This document shows, piece by piece, positions 36,146 to 44,398 of a stretch of 64,000 nucleotides of DNA. Each line of letters starts with the position of its first letter. Position 1 is the first letter of the stretch. The DNA lies in contig NZ_CP031013.1 of assembly GCF_003711205.1 (NCBI RefSeq), positions 744,001-808,000 on the forward strand. Reading direction: 5' to 3'. The position numbers and the translations under genes were made by a program. Origin of the DNA: Polaromonas sp. SP1. Its GTDB lineage: Bacteria; Pseudomonadota; Gammaproteobacteria; Burkholderiales; Burkholderiaceae_C. A model generated the notes under the pieces. It was not told where the DNA came from. It worked only from the letters and a program-made list of their open reading frames with translations, and made no database searches.

Positions 36146-37210
36146 TCAGGATGAGGTCGCCGCATATTGGGCCTCGACCCAATCACGATAGGCACCGCTC
36201 TGTACATGGTTAACCCATTCAGGATTGTCCAGGTACCACTGGACGGTCTTGCGAATGCCGGTTTCGAAAGTTTCAGCAGGCTTCCACCCAAGCTCCTGCA
36301 TGATCTTGCCGGCATCAATCGCGTAACGGCGATCATGGCCGGGCCTGTCCTTGATGAAGGCCACCTGTTCGCGGTAGCTGCCACTGCTGCGTGGGCGCAG
36401 TTCATCGAGCAACGCGCAAACCGCATGGACGATGTCGAGATTCGGTTTTTCGTTGCAGCCGCCGATGTTGTAGGTCTCGCCGGGTTTCCCGGCTTCGAGC
36501 ACGCGGCGAATGCCGCTGCAGTGGTCTTTGACGTACAACCAGTCGCGCACCTGCTGGCCGTCGCCATAGACCGGCAGGGGCTTGCCGGCAAGGGCGTTGA
36601 CGATCATGAGCGGAATCAGCTTTTCAGGGAAGTGGTAGGGCCCGTAATTGTTGGAGCAGTTGGTGGTGAGCACTGGCAGGCCGTAGGTGTGGTGATAGGC
36701 CCGGGCCAGATGGTCGCTGGCAGCCTTGCTGGCCGAATAGGGACTGTTCGGCTCATACCGGTTGGTCTCGCTAAAGGCCGGGTCGGCAGGCTGCAAGGAG
36801 CCATAAACCTCATCGGTAGAGACCTGGAGGAAACGAAACGCGCCCTTCTCGCCGGCAGGCAGGCCGTTCCAGAACTGGCGCGCTGCTTCCAGCAAGCGAA
36901 AGGTGCCGACGATGTTGGTCTGGATGAATTCTTCAGGGTCCGCAATCGACCGGTCTACATGCGACTCGGCTGCAAAGTGAACGATCGCGCGAGGTTTGTG
37001 CCGGGCCAACAAGTCCGCGACCAGGGCGCTGTCGCCGATCTCGCCCCGGACAAAAATATGCCGTGGATCACCCTTCAGGGGGTCCAGGGTTTCCATATTG
37101 CCCGCATAGGTGAGTTTGTCCAGGTTGACGACCGGCTCGTCGGTGCCCGCCAGCCAGTCGAGGACAAAGTTGGCGCCGATAAATCCGGCTCCCCCTGTAA
37201 CCAAAATCAT
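36146..37210 (-). CDS. rfbB: dTDP-glucose 4,6-dehydratase
   Basis: Second step of dTDP-rhamnose synthesis and first gene of the operon. The 354-aa SDR starts [20 protein letters not shown], has [35 protein letters not shown] and [18 protein letters not shown], diagnostic of RmlB. ATG 37210 is preceded by AAGGGTGAG, which decides the start over an ATG 15 codons upstream. The 147-nt region before it must hold the operon promoter but also carries a large hairpin. Confidence 0.96.
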   Translation of the reverse strand: MILVTGGAGFIGANFVLDWLAGTDEPVVNLDKLTYAGNMETLDPLKGDPRHIFVRGEIGDSALVADLLARHKPRAIVHFAAESHVDRSIADPEEFIQTNIVGTFRLLEAARQFWNGLPAGEKGAFRFLQVSTDEVYGSLQPADPAFSETNRYEPNSPYSASKAASDHLARAYHHTYGLPVLTTNCSNNYGPYHFPEKLIPLMIVNALAGKPLPVYGDGQQVRDWLYVKDHCSGIRRVLEAGKPGETYNIGGCNEKPNLDIVHAVCALLDELRPRSSGSYREQVAFIKDRPGHDRRYAIDAGKIMQELGWKPAETFETGIRKTVQWYLDNPEWVNHVQSGAYRDWVEAQYAATSS

Positions 37211-37290
37211 GAACTCACCCTTCAATATCCGGTGCGGCGTGGCACCGGCTTGCATTATGCCTTTGGCCCCGCAATGGCGGTCATGAAGAA

Positions 37291-37353
37291 GGCGGGCGAA
37301 ACCAGTAAGGCCCCGCCCGCGCGGGGAAATCCTTTTAAGGGCTCTCGCCCGCC
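37291..37353. terminator. Nested hairpin between the reductase and rfbB
   Basis: GGCGGGCGA at 37291-37299 pairs with TCGCCCGCC at 37345-37353, enclosing a second stem CCCCGC (37311-37316) with GCGGGG (37321-37326). It begins 5 nt past the stop of the leftward reductase gene, the place of a terminator, although the T-tract is weak on the minus strand. It may also insulate rfbB from read-through. Confidence 0.5.
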
Positions 37354-37357
37354 CCGG

Positions 37358-39343
37358 TCAGAAGTGAATTCCGCGCATCATTTGCTGCATGGCCACAGCC
37401 TCGGCGGACAGCTGGGGTTTCGCCGCTTTCTCGCCCTTGGCGGCCGAGGAGTCGGGGAACATGCGGAAGCTGGTGTTCATCGCAATTTGCGCGATGCGCG
37501 GCACCAGCGCATGCATCAGCTGGCCCGTAATGCCCAGGCGCGTGGCCACGCGCACCGGCTTGAAGATGCAGGCCTGCGCGATCATGTCGGCCGCCTCTTC
37601 AGGAGACAGCGTCGGTACGTTGTTGTACAGGTTGGTCGGCGCAATCATGGGCGTGCGCACCAGCGGCATGTTGATGGTGGTGAAGCTGATGCCGACGTCC
37701 GCGAACTCGCTGGAAGCGCAGCGTGTCCAGGCGTCGAGCGCGGCCTTGGAGGCCACATAGGCTGAAAATCGCGGTGCGTTGGTCAGCACGCCGATCGAGC
37801 TGATGTTGACCACGTGGCCCTTGCGTTTGGCGGCCATGCCGGGCAAAAGGCCCATGGTCACACGCAGGCAGCCGAAGTAGTTGAGCTGCATCGTGCGCTC
37901 ATAGTCATGGAAACGGTCGTAGCTGGCCTCAATCGCACGGCGGATGGAGCGGCCCGCGTTGTTGATGAGGAAGTCCACGCCGCCGTGGTTCGCGATCAGC
38001 AGCTTGAGGAAGCGGTCGCAGTCGGCCATGTCGGCGATGTCGGCGGGATAGGCCACGAAGTGATAGCCCTTGGCCTTGGCTTCCTTGCAGGCTTCATCGA
38101 GCTTGTCCTGGTCGCGCCCGCAGATGACGGTGATGGCACCCGCTTCGGCAAATTTATGCGCAGCCGCCAGGCCGATGCCGGAAGAGCCGCCGGTAACCAG
38201 CACCACTTTGCCATTGACCGTACCCCTGAGCGAGCGGTCGATGTGCAGGTCCGGGTCCAGGTGGCGCTCCCAGTAGTCCCACAGGCGCCAGGCGTAATCC
38301 TTCAGGTTGGGGCATTCGATGTCCGCACCCTTGAGCGCGGCCATGGTGTCGCGGCAGTCAAAGCGGGTCGGGTAGTTGACGAAAGTCAGCATGTCTTCAG
38401 GCAGGCCCAGGTCGGCCAGCACCGCGTTGCGCACGCGCCGCACGGGCGCCAGCGCCATCAGGCTCTTTTTCACGCCTTTCGGAATGAAACCGAGCAAGGC
38501 GGCATTCACAAAGAGGTTCATCTTGGGCGCATGCGCCGCGCGGCTGAAGATGTCCAGCACGTCGCCCACGCGGTAGCCCACCGGATCGACCAGATGGAAG
38601 CACTTCTTGGCGATCGCCGTTTTGTGGCTGATGTGGTCCAGCGCGTCGACGACAAAATCGACGGGGACGATGTTGATGCGCCCGCCTTCGAGCCCCACTG
38701 CCGGCATCCAGGGCGGCAGCAATTGGCGCATGCGCTGGATCAGCTTGAAGAAATAGTACGGGCCGTCAATCTTGTCCATCTCGCCGGTCTTGCTGTCGCC
38801 CACCACCATGGCGGGGCGGAACACCGTCCACGGCACCTTGCATTCCTTGCGCACGATTTTTTCGCTCTCGTGCTTGGTCATGAAGTAGGGGTGCTCGTAG
38901 TTCTCGGCTTCCTCGAACATGTCTTCGCGGAACACGCCTTCATAAAGGCCGGCCGCGGCGATGGAGCTCACATGGTGAAAATGCCCGGCATCGATGGCCT
39001 TGGCGAACTCGACCGTGTTGCGTGTGCCTTCGATGTTGACGGCGATCTGGCTTTCTTCGTCGGCGCCCAGGTCGTAGACGGCGGCCAAGTGGTAGAAATG
39101 CCCGACCTGCCCTTTGAGCTTTTTGATGTCTTCGCTACTAACACCCAGCTTTTTGCTGGTGAGGTCGCCATGCACGGCAACGGCGCGCGCGGCGCTGACG
39201 CCCCAGAACTCCCTCAGCGCCGCCACCTTGCCGGCGCTCTCCTTGCGAATCAGGAAATGCACGGTCGTGCCTTTTCGTTCCAGAAGTTTTTTGACCAGGC
39301 GTTTACCGATGAAGCCTGTGGCTCCCGTGACGAAATAATGCAT
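37358..39343 (-). CDS. Two-domain SDR protein, probable fatty acyl-CoA reductase type
   Basis: A 661-aa protein with two Rossmann domains. Residues 1 to about 370 form an extended SDR (MHYFVTGATGFIGKRLVKKL, FYHLAAVYDLGA, HPYFMTKHESEK with YxxxK) of the NAD_binding_4/male-sterility type. Residues about 385-620 are a classical SDR (VVLVTGGSSGIGLAAAHKF, FLINNAGRSIRR, ISSIGV and YVASKAALDAW). This layout and length resemble the bacterial fatty acyl-CoA reductases described in Marinobacter, which reduce acyl-CoA to alcohol. Many Burkholderiales have this protein simply annotated as SDR oxidoreductase. GGAG precedes the chosen ATG. Neighbours (phasin, patatin, fadD) concern lipids or storage polymers. 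Confidence 0.82.
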   Translation of the reverse strand: MHYFVTGATGFIGKRLVKKLLERKGTTVHFLIRKESAGKVAALREFWGVSAARAVAVHGDLTSKKLGVSSEDIKKLKGQVGHFYHLAAVYDLGADEESQIAVNIEGTRNTVEFAKAIDAGHFHHVSSIAAAGLYEGVFREDMFEEAENYEHPYFMTKHESEKIVRKECKVPWTVFRPAMVVGDSKTGEMDKIDGPYYFFKLIQRMRQLLPPWMPAVGLEGGRINIVPVDFVVDALDHISHKTAIAKKCFHLVDPVGYRVGDVLDIFSRAAHAPKMNLFVNAALLGFIPKGVKKSLMALAPVRRVRNAVLADLGLPEDMLTFVNYPTRFDCRDTMAALKGADIECPNLKDYAWRLWDYWERHLDPDLHIDRSLRGTVNGKVVLVTGGSSGIGLAAAHKFAEAGAITVICGRDQDKLDEACKEAKAKGYHFVAYPADIADMADCDRFLKLLIANHGGVDFLINNAGRSIRRAIEASYDRFHDYERTMQLNYFGCLRVTMGLLPGMAAKRKGHVVNISSIGVLTNAPRFSAYVASKAALDAWTRCASSEFADVGISFTTINMPLVRTPMIAPTNLYNNVPTLSPEEAADMIAQACIFKPVRVATRLGITGQLMHALVPRIAQIAMNTSFRMFPDSSAAKGEKAAKPQLSAEAVAMQQMMRGIHF

Positions 39344-39468
39344 GTTGTGTTTTCTCCGCTGAACTGCCAATCAAAAAGTGATTCTTGCTTAAAGGGCATG
39401 ACTCTCTATTCAGCAGAAACCCGCGTTCAGCGGCCTGCCGGACGCTTTTCCATAGAGCCACGTCTCTA

Positions 39469-39482
39469 GCGTTCTAGAACGC
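39469..39482. promoter_or_regulatory. 14-bp perfect palindrome between reductase and phasin
   Basis: GCGTTCTAGAACGC lies in the 235-bp divergent region, 97 bp before the phasin ATG. Its shape suits a dimeric regulator, for instance of the TetR type encoded at 41636, but no binding evidence is available from sequence. Confidence 0.4.
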
Positions 39483-39578
39483 GGCACCTAAACGCCGCTG
39501 CGCAGAGGGCTTATTATTTTCCGTTCTGCGCGGTATATTGCGCAACGATCCACAACCACACACAGTCTGGAGTACACC

Positions 39579-40085
39579 ATGGTCAAGAAACTGCAAAAAA
39601 TGAGCGCCGACAAAAAGACGGGCCCGCAGCTGTCGGGCGCCGTCAAGGAATCCGCCCAGCAAATCTGGCTGGCCGGCCTGGGTGCTTTCTCCAAGGCACA
39701 GGAGGAAGGCGGCAAAGTGTTTGAGACGCTGGTCAAGGAAGGCCTGTCCATCCAGCGCAAGACCCAGGCAGTTGCTGAAGAAAAAATCTCCGAGGCCACC
39801 AACAAGATGGCCAACATGGCCACCGACATCCAGTCCAAGGCCGGCCACCAGTGGGACAAGCTCGAAAACATCTTCGAAGAACGCGTCGCCAAAGCCCTGA
39901 ACAAGCTCGGCGTGCCTTCGGCCAAAGACGTGGACGCCCTAATTGCCCGCATCGACGAACTCAATCGCAATGTGCAGCAAATGAGCGGAAAAGCGCCTGC
40001 CCGCAAAGCAGCGGCAAAAACCGCAGCCAAGCCGGCCGCCAAAAAGGCTCCCGCCAAACGGCCCGCAGCACGCAAGTCGGCCTGA
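39579..40085 (+). CDS. Phasin-family protein (polyhydroxyalkanoate granule-associated)
   Basis: A 168-aa protein that coats PHA granules or a related function. The central part (QQIWLAGLGAFSKAQEEGGKVF then about 80 residues of amphipathic helix) is the typical phasin/PhaI-PhaF domain; the C-terminal about 35 residues are a Lys/Ala/Pro-rich histone-like tail (KTAAKPAAKKAPAKR) as in PhaF, which can bind DNA. Start MVKKLQKMSADKK at 39579. A strong terminator follows, so the gene is monocistronic. Confidence 0.88.
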   Translation: MVKKLQKMSADKKTGPQLSGAVKESAQQIWLAGLGAFSKAQEEGGKVFETLVKEGLSIQRKTQAVAEEKISEATNKMANMATDIQSKAGHQWDKLENIFEERVAKALNKLGVPSAKDVDALIARIDELNRNVQQMSGKAPARKAAAKTAAKPAAKKAPAKRPAARKSA

Positions 40086-40102
40086 TCATCACAAGGATCC
40101 AG

Positions 40103-40130
40103 AAAAAGGGACACGCCGTCCCTTTTTTTA
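40103..40130 (+). terminator. Rho-independent terminator of the phasin gene
   Basis: AAAAAGGGAC at 40103-40112, a 5-nt loop, and GTCCC followed by a run of seven T at 40118-40129. It is a textbook intrinsic terminator 18 nt after the phasin stop. Confidence 0.85.
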
Positions 40131-40212
40131 CGCCTGATCGCGGCCGTTTGCCCTTTCGCAATTGCTGCAGAGCAGCAAATTCCCCTCGGGCCGCCGTCTA
40201 CACTTTCTTGCC

Positions 40213-41508
40213 ATGACTCCAGCCAAGCGTTCCAAAAAGAAGCCTTCTTCCCACAAGCCGCGCATTGCATTGGCACTTGCCGGCGGCGGTCCTTTGGGGG
40301 CCATCTACGAAATCGGCGCGCTGTGCGCACTCGATGAAACCCTGCGAGGCCTTTCATTCACCGGCCTGGACCACTATGTCGGTGTCTCGGCCGGCGGTTT
40401 TATCGCTGCGGGCCTGGCCAACGGCATGACGCCGCGCGAGTTGTGCGCGGCCTTCATTGAAAACGGCGACACGGCCTCCGAAGTGTTTGACCCGGCCTGG
40501 CTCATGGTGCCGGCCTACGGCGAGTTCCTGCGGCGAGGCATCATGTTCCCCGGCCTTGCCGCATCGGCCCTCTGGCGCGCGACGCTGGGGCGTAAATCAC
40601 TCGTTAATGCGCTGGAAGCGCTGGGGCCGGCCTTGCCCACGGGCATCTTCTCCAACGACGAAGTCCACACACAACTCGAGAAACTCTTTTCCAAACCCGG
40701 CCGCACCAACGACTTCCGGGAACTGCGCACGCGCCTCACGCTGGTGGCGACCAACCTGGACAGCGGGGACGCCGCTCCTTTCGGCCGCCCGGGCTGGGAC
40801 CACGTCCCCATCTCCAAAGCCGTGCAGGCCAGCTCCGCTTTGCCCGGCCTGTTCCCCCCGGTCGAGATCGACAGGCACTATTACGTCGACGGGGCGCTGA
40901 AGAAAACCATGCACGCCGGTGTGGCGATGGACGACGGCATCGACCTGATGTTCTGCCTGAATCCGCTGGTGCCGTTCAATTCGACGCGGGCACCCGAGCT
41001 GGCGATGGACCAGCGCGTCATGCGCCGCGGCCTGCCGCGTGAGAAACAGTCCATCCCGCGCATCGTCAATGGCGGCCTGCCCGCGGTGCTGAGCCAGACC
41101 TTCCGCTCGATGATCCATTCGCGGCTGGAACTGGGCATGAAGCACTACGAGAAGGCTTATCCCGACACCGACATCGTGCTGCTGGAGCCCGACCACCGCG
41201 ATGCCGAAATGTTTTTGGCCAATACCTTCAGTTACAGCCAGCGCCGCGAGCTGGCCGAGCACGCTTACCAAAAAACCCGGCAAATGCTGCGCTCGCGCAA
41301 GACCACGCTGTCGGCCAGGCTGGCGCGGCACGGCGTGTCGCTGAACCTGGACATCCTGGAAGACCCCAAAAGGCACCTCGTGGCCGCCAGGCCGGCTGCG
41401 ACCCGCGTGGGCCGCGCCATCGCCTCGCTCGAAGACGTGATGGAAGATTTGAGCCACGCCGTGAAGGCGGCTTCCCGCCACGGGCACGCGTTGCCTGCAG
41501 CGGTTTAA
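40213..41508 (+). CDS. Patatin-like phospholipase
   Basis: A 431-aa serine hydrolase of the patatin family. The oxyanion motif GGGPLGAIYEIGAL, the nucleophile elbow GVSAGG and the catalytic Asp in YVDGAL are all present. The first about 20 residues are strongly basic (KRSKKKPSSHK) rather than a signal peptide, so it is probably cytoplasmic or membrane-associated. ATG 40213 was preferred over an upstream in-frame start. Patatins near phasins may act as PHA or lipid hydrolases; that link is contextual. Confidence 0.87.
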   Translation: MTPAKRSKKKPSSHKPRIALALAGGGPLGAIYEIGALCALDETLRGLSFTGLDHYVGVSAGGFIAAGLANGMTPRELCAAFIENGDTASEVFDPAWLMVPAYGEFLRRGIMFPGLAASALWRATLGRKSLVNALEALGPALPTGIFSNDEVHTQLEKLFSKPGRTNDFRELRTRLTLVATNLDSGDAAPFGRPGWDHVPISKAVQASSALPGLFPPVEIDRHYYVDGALKKTMHAGVAMDDGIDLMFCLNPLVPFNSTRAPELAMDQRVMRRGLPREKQSIPRIVNGGLPAVLSQTFRSMIHSRLELGMKHYEKAYPDTDIVLLEPDHRDAEMFLANTFSYSQRRELAEHAYQKTRQMLRSRKTTLSARLARHGVSLNLDILEDPKRHLVAARPAATRVGRAIASLEDVMEDLSHAVKAASRHGHALPAAV

Positions 41509-41635
41509 GTCAAAGGTTCTCCGCGTTGCATCCCGGGATGCGCGGCAAGCCCGCGCCGGCTGATTGATGGACTTCCCTAGTTCCGCGCCGGCAGGCGCTG
41601 GGTTAGAGTAAAGAACACTAAGAGGTAGACAACTT

Positions 41636-42295
41636 ATGGCGAAAAAAGCGCCGCGCCGTACAGCAGAACGGATCCTGGAGGTCACCCTGGACCTGTTCAA
41701 CCGCTTTGGCGAGCCCAATGTGTCGACCACGCTGATCTCCGCCGAGCTCAACATCAGCCCCGGCAACCTCTACTACCACTACCCGGCCAAAGACGAGCTC
41801 ATCAACTCGCTGTTCGACCGCTACGAAAAATCCCTGAGCGAGCTGCTCAATGCCAGCGACGGCGTGCGCGATGTGGAGGACGCCTGGTTTTTCATGCACA
41901 CGCTGTTCGAGCTGATCTGGCAGTACCGCTTCCTGTACCGCGACCTGAACGACCTGCTGAGCAAGAACCGCCGGCTGGAAACCCACTTCCAGTGGGTGCT
42001 CAAGAACAAGACGCGCGCCGTCAAGGCGCTGCTTGACGGCATGAGCCGCACCGGCGCGATGACGATTGATTCGCGCGAAGTCGAGGCCACGGCCACCAGC
42101 ATGGTGGTCGTGCTGACTTACTGGCTCAGCTTCGAATACGTTCGCGACCCGCGCAACGCGCTGGAACCGGCCAACGCGCAGGCTGCGCTGCTGCGCGGCG
42201 CGCACCATGTGCTGAACCTGCTGATTCCCTACCTGGAGCAAGGCCAGCGCGCCCACTTGCAGGCCCTGGTGGGTGCGTACAGCAACCCGTCTTGA
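41636..42295 (+). CDS. TetR-family transcriptional regulator
   Basis: A 219-aa regulator. The N-terminal helix-turn-helix (TAERILEVTLDLFNRFGEPN, ISAELNISPGNLYYHYPAKDEL) is clear; the C-terminal ligand domain is all-helical and has an unusual aromatic stretch FELIWQYRFLYRDLNDL. It lies between a patatin and a TPR-like gene in a lipid-related area. Target genes are unknown; the palindrome at 39469 is a candidate site. Confidence 0.87.
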   Translation: MAKKAPRRTAERILEVTLDLFNRFGEPNVSTTLISAELNISPGNLYYHYPAKDELINSLFDRYEKSLSELLNASDGVRDVEDAWFFMHTLFELIWQYRFLYRDLNDLLSKNRRLETHFQWVLKNKTRAVKALLDGMSRTGAMTIDSREVEATATSMVVVLTYWLSFEYVRDPRNALEPANAQAALLRGAHHVLNLLIPYLEQGQRAHLQALVGAYSNPS

Positions 42296-42364
42296 GTTCT
42301 CTTGAGTTCAGCCAATCCGCCCTCATCCATAACACCAACAATTTTTACCTAGGAGACAACACAC

Positions 42365-43138
42365 ATGGCCAAATGGACTGCCTTTCCCCACGCCGGCGAC
42401 TACACATTTGATGCCGCCAGCCTGAAGAAGAGCTGGGCCCGCCTGCACCAGGGCGACTGCGAACCCCTGCCCAAGGATGCGGATGTGCTTCAGGCCTGGG
42501 TCCTGTTTCACAACGGCGACTTCCAGAAGGCCTTTGATGCCGGCATCAAGGCCGGCGGCGACGGCATCACCGTGGCCAACAAAGCCGCCAGCATGTACGC
42601 CACCTACCTGGAAACGAAAGAAAAAACCAAGCTCGACCTCTTCATGGAAGTCGCGGCCCGCGCCGAGGCGCAGCAAAAGGACGACCCCAAGAACGCCAAC
42701 GCCTGGTACTGGCAGGCCTATGCGCTGGGCCGCTACAGCCAGGGCATCAGCGTGGCCAAGGCCCTGGCCCAGGGCCTGGGAACCAAGGTGAAAAACTCGC
42801 TGGAGCAGGCCATCAAGCTGTCGCCCAGGCATGCCGACGCGCACATCGCGCTGGCGGCCTTCCACGCCGAGGTGATCGACAAGGTGGGCTCGCTGATAGG
42901 CGGCATGACCTACGGCGCCAAGAAAGACATCGGCCTGACGCTCTACAAGGACGCGCTCAAACTGCATCCCGGCTCCGCCATCGGCATGATCGAGTACGCC
43001 AACGGCATGGTCATGCTGGAAGGCGACAAGAAGATGAAGGAAGCCACCAGGCTGTATGAGCAGGCCGCTGCCAGCAAGCCGCTGGACGCGACCGAGCGGC
43101 TGGATGTGGAGATGGCGAAAGCCGAACTGGAAGACTGA
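42365..43138 (+). CDS. TPR-like protein of unknown function
   Basis: A 257-aa soluble protein with helical repeats resembling TPRs (ANAWYWQAYALGRYSQG, HADAHIALAAFHAEVID, MIEYANGMVMLEGDKKMKEA). It has no signal peptide. The pattern is close to the T-component (TatT) and RMD-type helical proteins, but I would not assign a function. TAGGAGACAACACAC before the ATG is a good ribosome binding site. A terminator follows the gene. Confidence 0.72.
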   Translation: MAKWTAFPHAGDYTFDAASLKKSWARLHQGDCEPLPKDADVLQAWVLFHNGDFQKAFDAGIKAGGDGITVANKAASMYATYLETKEKTKLDLFMEVAARAEAQQKDDPKNANAWYWQAYALGRYSQGISVAKALAQGLGTKVKNSLEQAIKLSPRHADAHIALAAFHAEVIDKVGSLIGGMTYGAKKDIGLTLYKDALKLHPGSAIGMIEYANGMVMLEGDKKMKEATRLYEQAAASKPLDATERLDVEMAKAELED

Positions 43139-43182
43139 GCCCGCGTTGCCGCTGCGCCCACGGCGCGAGCAGCAAGCCCTTC

Positions 43183-43220
43183 AAAGCCCGTGTGCCTGCC
43201 TCATGCGGGCTTTTTGTTTT
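43183..43220 (+). terminator. Terminator of the TPR-like gene
   Basis: AAAGCCCG at 43183-43190 pairs with CGGGCTTT at 43206-43213, with a T-rich tail running on. It lies 45 nt past the stop. Confidence 0.75.
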
Positions 43221-43249
43221 TTTCTTGATTTTTCTTGATTTTTTGTTTT

Positions 43250-43299
43250 TGCTATTGTTTTGATAGCTACAAGCCTAATCAGAACCTGGGCTAGAGGCC
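43250..43299 (+). repeat. Interspersed repeat, copy A
   Basis: Begins TGCTATTGTTTTGATAGCT, a small hairpin, and ends GGGCTAGAGGCC about 50 bases on. The same ends and spacing recur on the minus strand at 53981-54034. I recall such elements as frequent in Comamonadaceae genomes, usually between genes. Confidence 0.65.
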
Positions 43300-43397
43300 A
43301 AAAACACTAAAAACCTGCGAAACGTTCGAGCGTTCGCGGCAGGCTCCGTCAACAACAGCCTTTTCGGCCTGCAACCCACACCCTGCCTGGGCATGCC

Positions 43398-43415
43398 GCT
43401 ATCTAATTCATAGCA
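43398..43415 (-). repeat. Fragment of the interspersed repeat, inverted
   Basis: On the minus strand TGCTATGAATTAGATAGC, which matches the head of copies A and C in both GC-TAT arms but lacks the GGGCTAGAG tail. With copy A it forms an inverted pair around about 130 bp. Confidence 0.5.
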
Positions 43416-43439
43416 TCAGAGTGTCGTGATGTCGTGGTG

Positions 43440-44201
43440 TCACAGCGAAACCAGCAATTTCTCCACGATGGCATGCGCATAGCGGCTCGCCACTTCTTCG
43501 ACAAACCGCGGGAAATCAACATGCGCACTGTCGTCCGCCCGGTCGGAAATGGTCCGCACGGCGGCAAACGGCACGCCGTAGTCCAGGCACACCTGCGCCA
43601 CCGCCGCGCCTTCCATCTCCACCGCCAGCACCTCGTGGCCGGCGCCGGTCAGCGCGGCGTGCAGCGCACGCGATTCGCCGGCGCCTGAGACAAAGCGGTC
43701 ACCGCTGGCGATCAGGCCCTGGTGAGCGCGCGCTTGCGGAAACGCCGCGCTGGCCTGGCCATGGGCAAGCGCGGCGGAGGCGGCACCGAAAAGCAGCGCC
43801 GTCAGGGCCGGGTCGGCGTCGAAGCGGGTGCGGCCGTACAGAGGCACCTCGTAGCGCGGAAACAGCGGCGAGGCGTCCAGGTCGTGCTGTACAAAATCGG
43901 TGGCCACCACGATGTCGCCGACATTCACGCCCGCGCCCAGGCCGCCCGCCACGCCGGTAAACACCATGCGCCGCACGCTGAAGCGCTCGATCAGCGCCGT
44001 CGCCGTGGTGGCGGCCGCCACCTTGCCGATCTTTGACAAGGCCAGCACCACCGGCCTGCCGTGCAGGTCGCCCAGCCAGAAGTCGCGGCCGGCGTGGCTG
44101 ACTTTGCGCGGATGATGCAACAACTCCATCAGGCCTTGCTGCTCCTGCAACAGGGCACTGAGGATGGCGGTTGGGGTGGTGGAGGCGGGTGTGGGTGACA
44201 T
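43440..44201 (-). CDS. 5'-methylthioadenosine/S-adenosylhomocysteine nucleosidase
   Basis: Cleaves MTA and SAH to adenine and a ribosyl product in methionine salvage. The 253-aa protein has LSKIGKVAAATTATALIERF, FTGVAGGLGAGVNVGDIVVA, the substrate loop VEMEGAAVAQV, and the catalytic Asp in RTISDRADD. It is slightly longer than E. coli MTAN (232 aa) at the N-terminus. Start is taken at 44201; an ATG 8 codons upstream is also possible. Confidence 0.9.
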   Translation of the reverse strand: MSPTPASTTPTAILSALLQEQQGLMELLHHPRKVSHAGRDFWLGDLHGRPVVLALSKIGKVAAATTATALIERFSVRRMVFTGVAGGLGAGVNVGDIVVATDFVQHDLDASPLFPRYEVPLYGRTRFDADPALTALLFGAASAALAHGQASAAFPQARAHQGLIASGDRFVSGAGESRALHAALTGAGHEVLAVEMEGAAVAQVCLDYGVPFAAVRTISDRADDSAHVDFPRFVEEVASRYAHAIVEKLLVSL

Positions 44202-44244
44202 GGCTTGATTGTGCCCATGAGGCATCCCCAGGTGGGTACGGGCG

Positions 44245-44270
44245 TAAAAAAGGGCGACTTGCGTCGCCCC
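44245..44270 (-). terminator. Intrinsic terminator, leftward
   Basis: On the minus strand GGGCGAC, loop GCAA, GTCGCCC and a run of six T (44250-44245). It lies downstream of fadD and before the nucleosidase gene, separating the two transcripts. Confidence 0.7.
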
Positions 44271-44371
44271 GTAGAAAACCTTTGCAGGCTCTAAAACTTG
44301 TGTGCTCGGCCACTTCTTGCAGCGCCGGCATCACAAGCCCTGCAAGCAGGGCAGTTGTGAGCCTTTGCTGA

Positions 44372-44398
44372 AAGAAATGACGCTTCGCGTCATTTCTT
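44372..44398 (-). terminator. Long hairpin overlapping the fadD stop
   Basis: AAGAAATGACG at 44372-44382 pairs perfectly with CGTCATTTCTT at 44388-44398 around a 5-nt loop. The right arm contains the last codons and the TGA of fadD. The TTTCTTTC tail on the minus strand makes it terminator-like; with the hairpin at 44245 it gives a double stop. Confidence 0.55.

Larger units (their letters stand above)
43139..43439. other. 301-bp intergenic region with terminator and interspersed repeat
   Basis: Between two genes that converge. The left part holds a terminator, then an A/T-rich tract with TTTTTCTTGA twice, then a copy and an inverted fragment of the interspersed repeat. The middle (about 43300-43397) shows CGTTCGAGCGTTCG and G+C-rich sequence with no gene that I can support. 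Confidence 0.7.

Noticed and set aside
37814-39469. 551-codon open frame opposite the two-domain reductase
   Set aside because: Low-complexity His/Asp/Ala-rich product; the minus-strand frame carries all SDR motifs.
43221-43250. TTTTTCTTGA repeated twice as a functional tandem repeat
   Set aside because: Two copies in a T-rich tract after a terminator are best explained as simple sequence.
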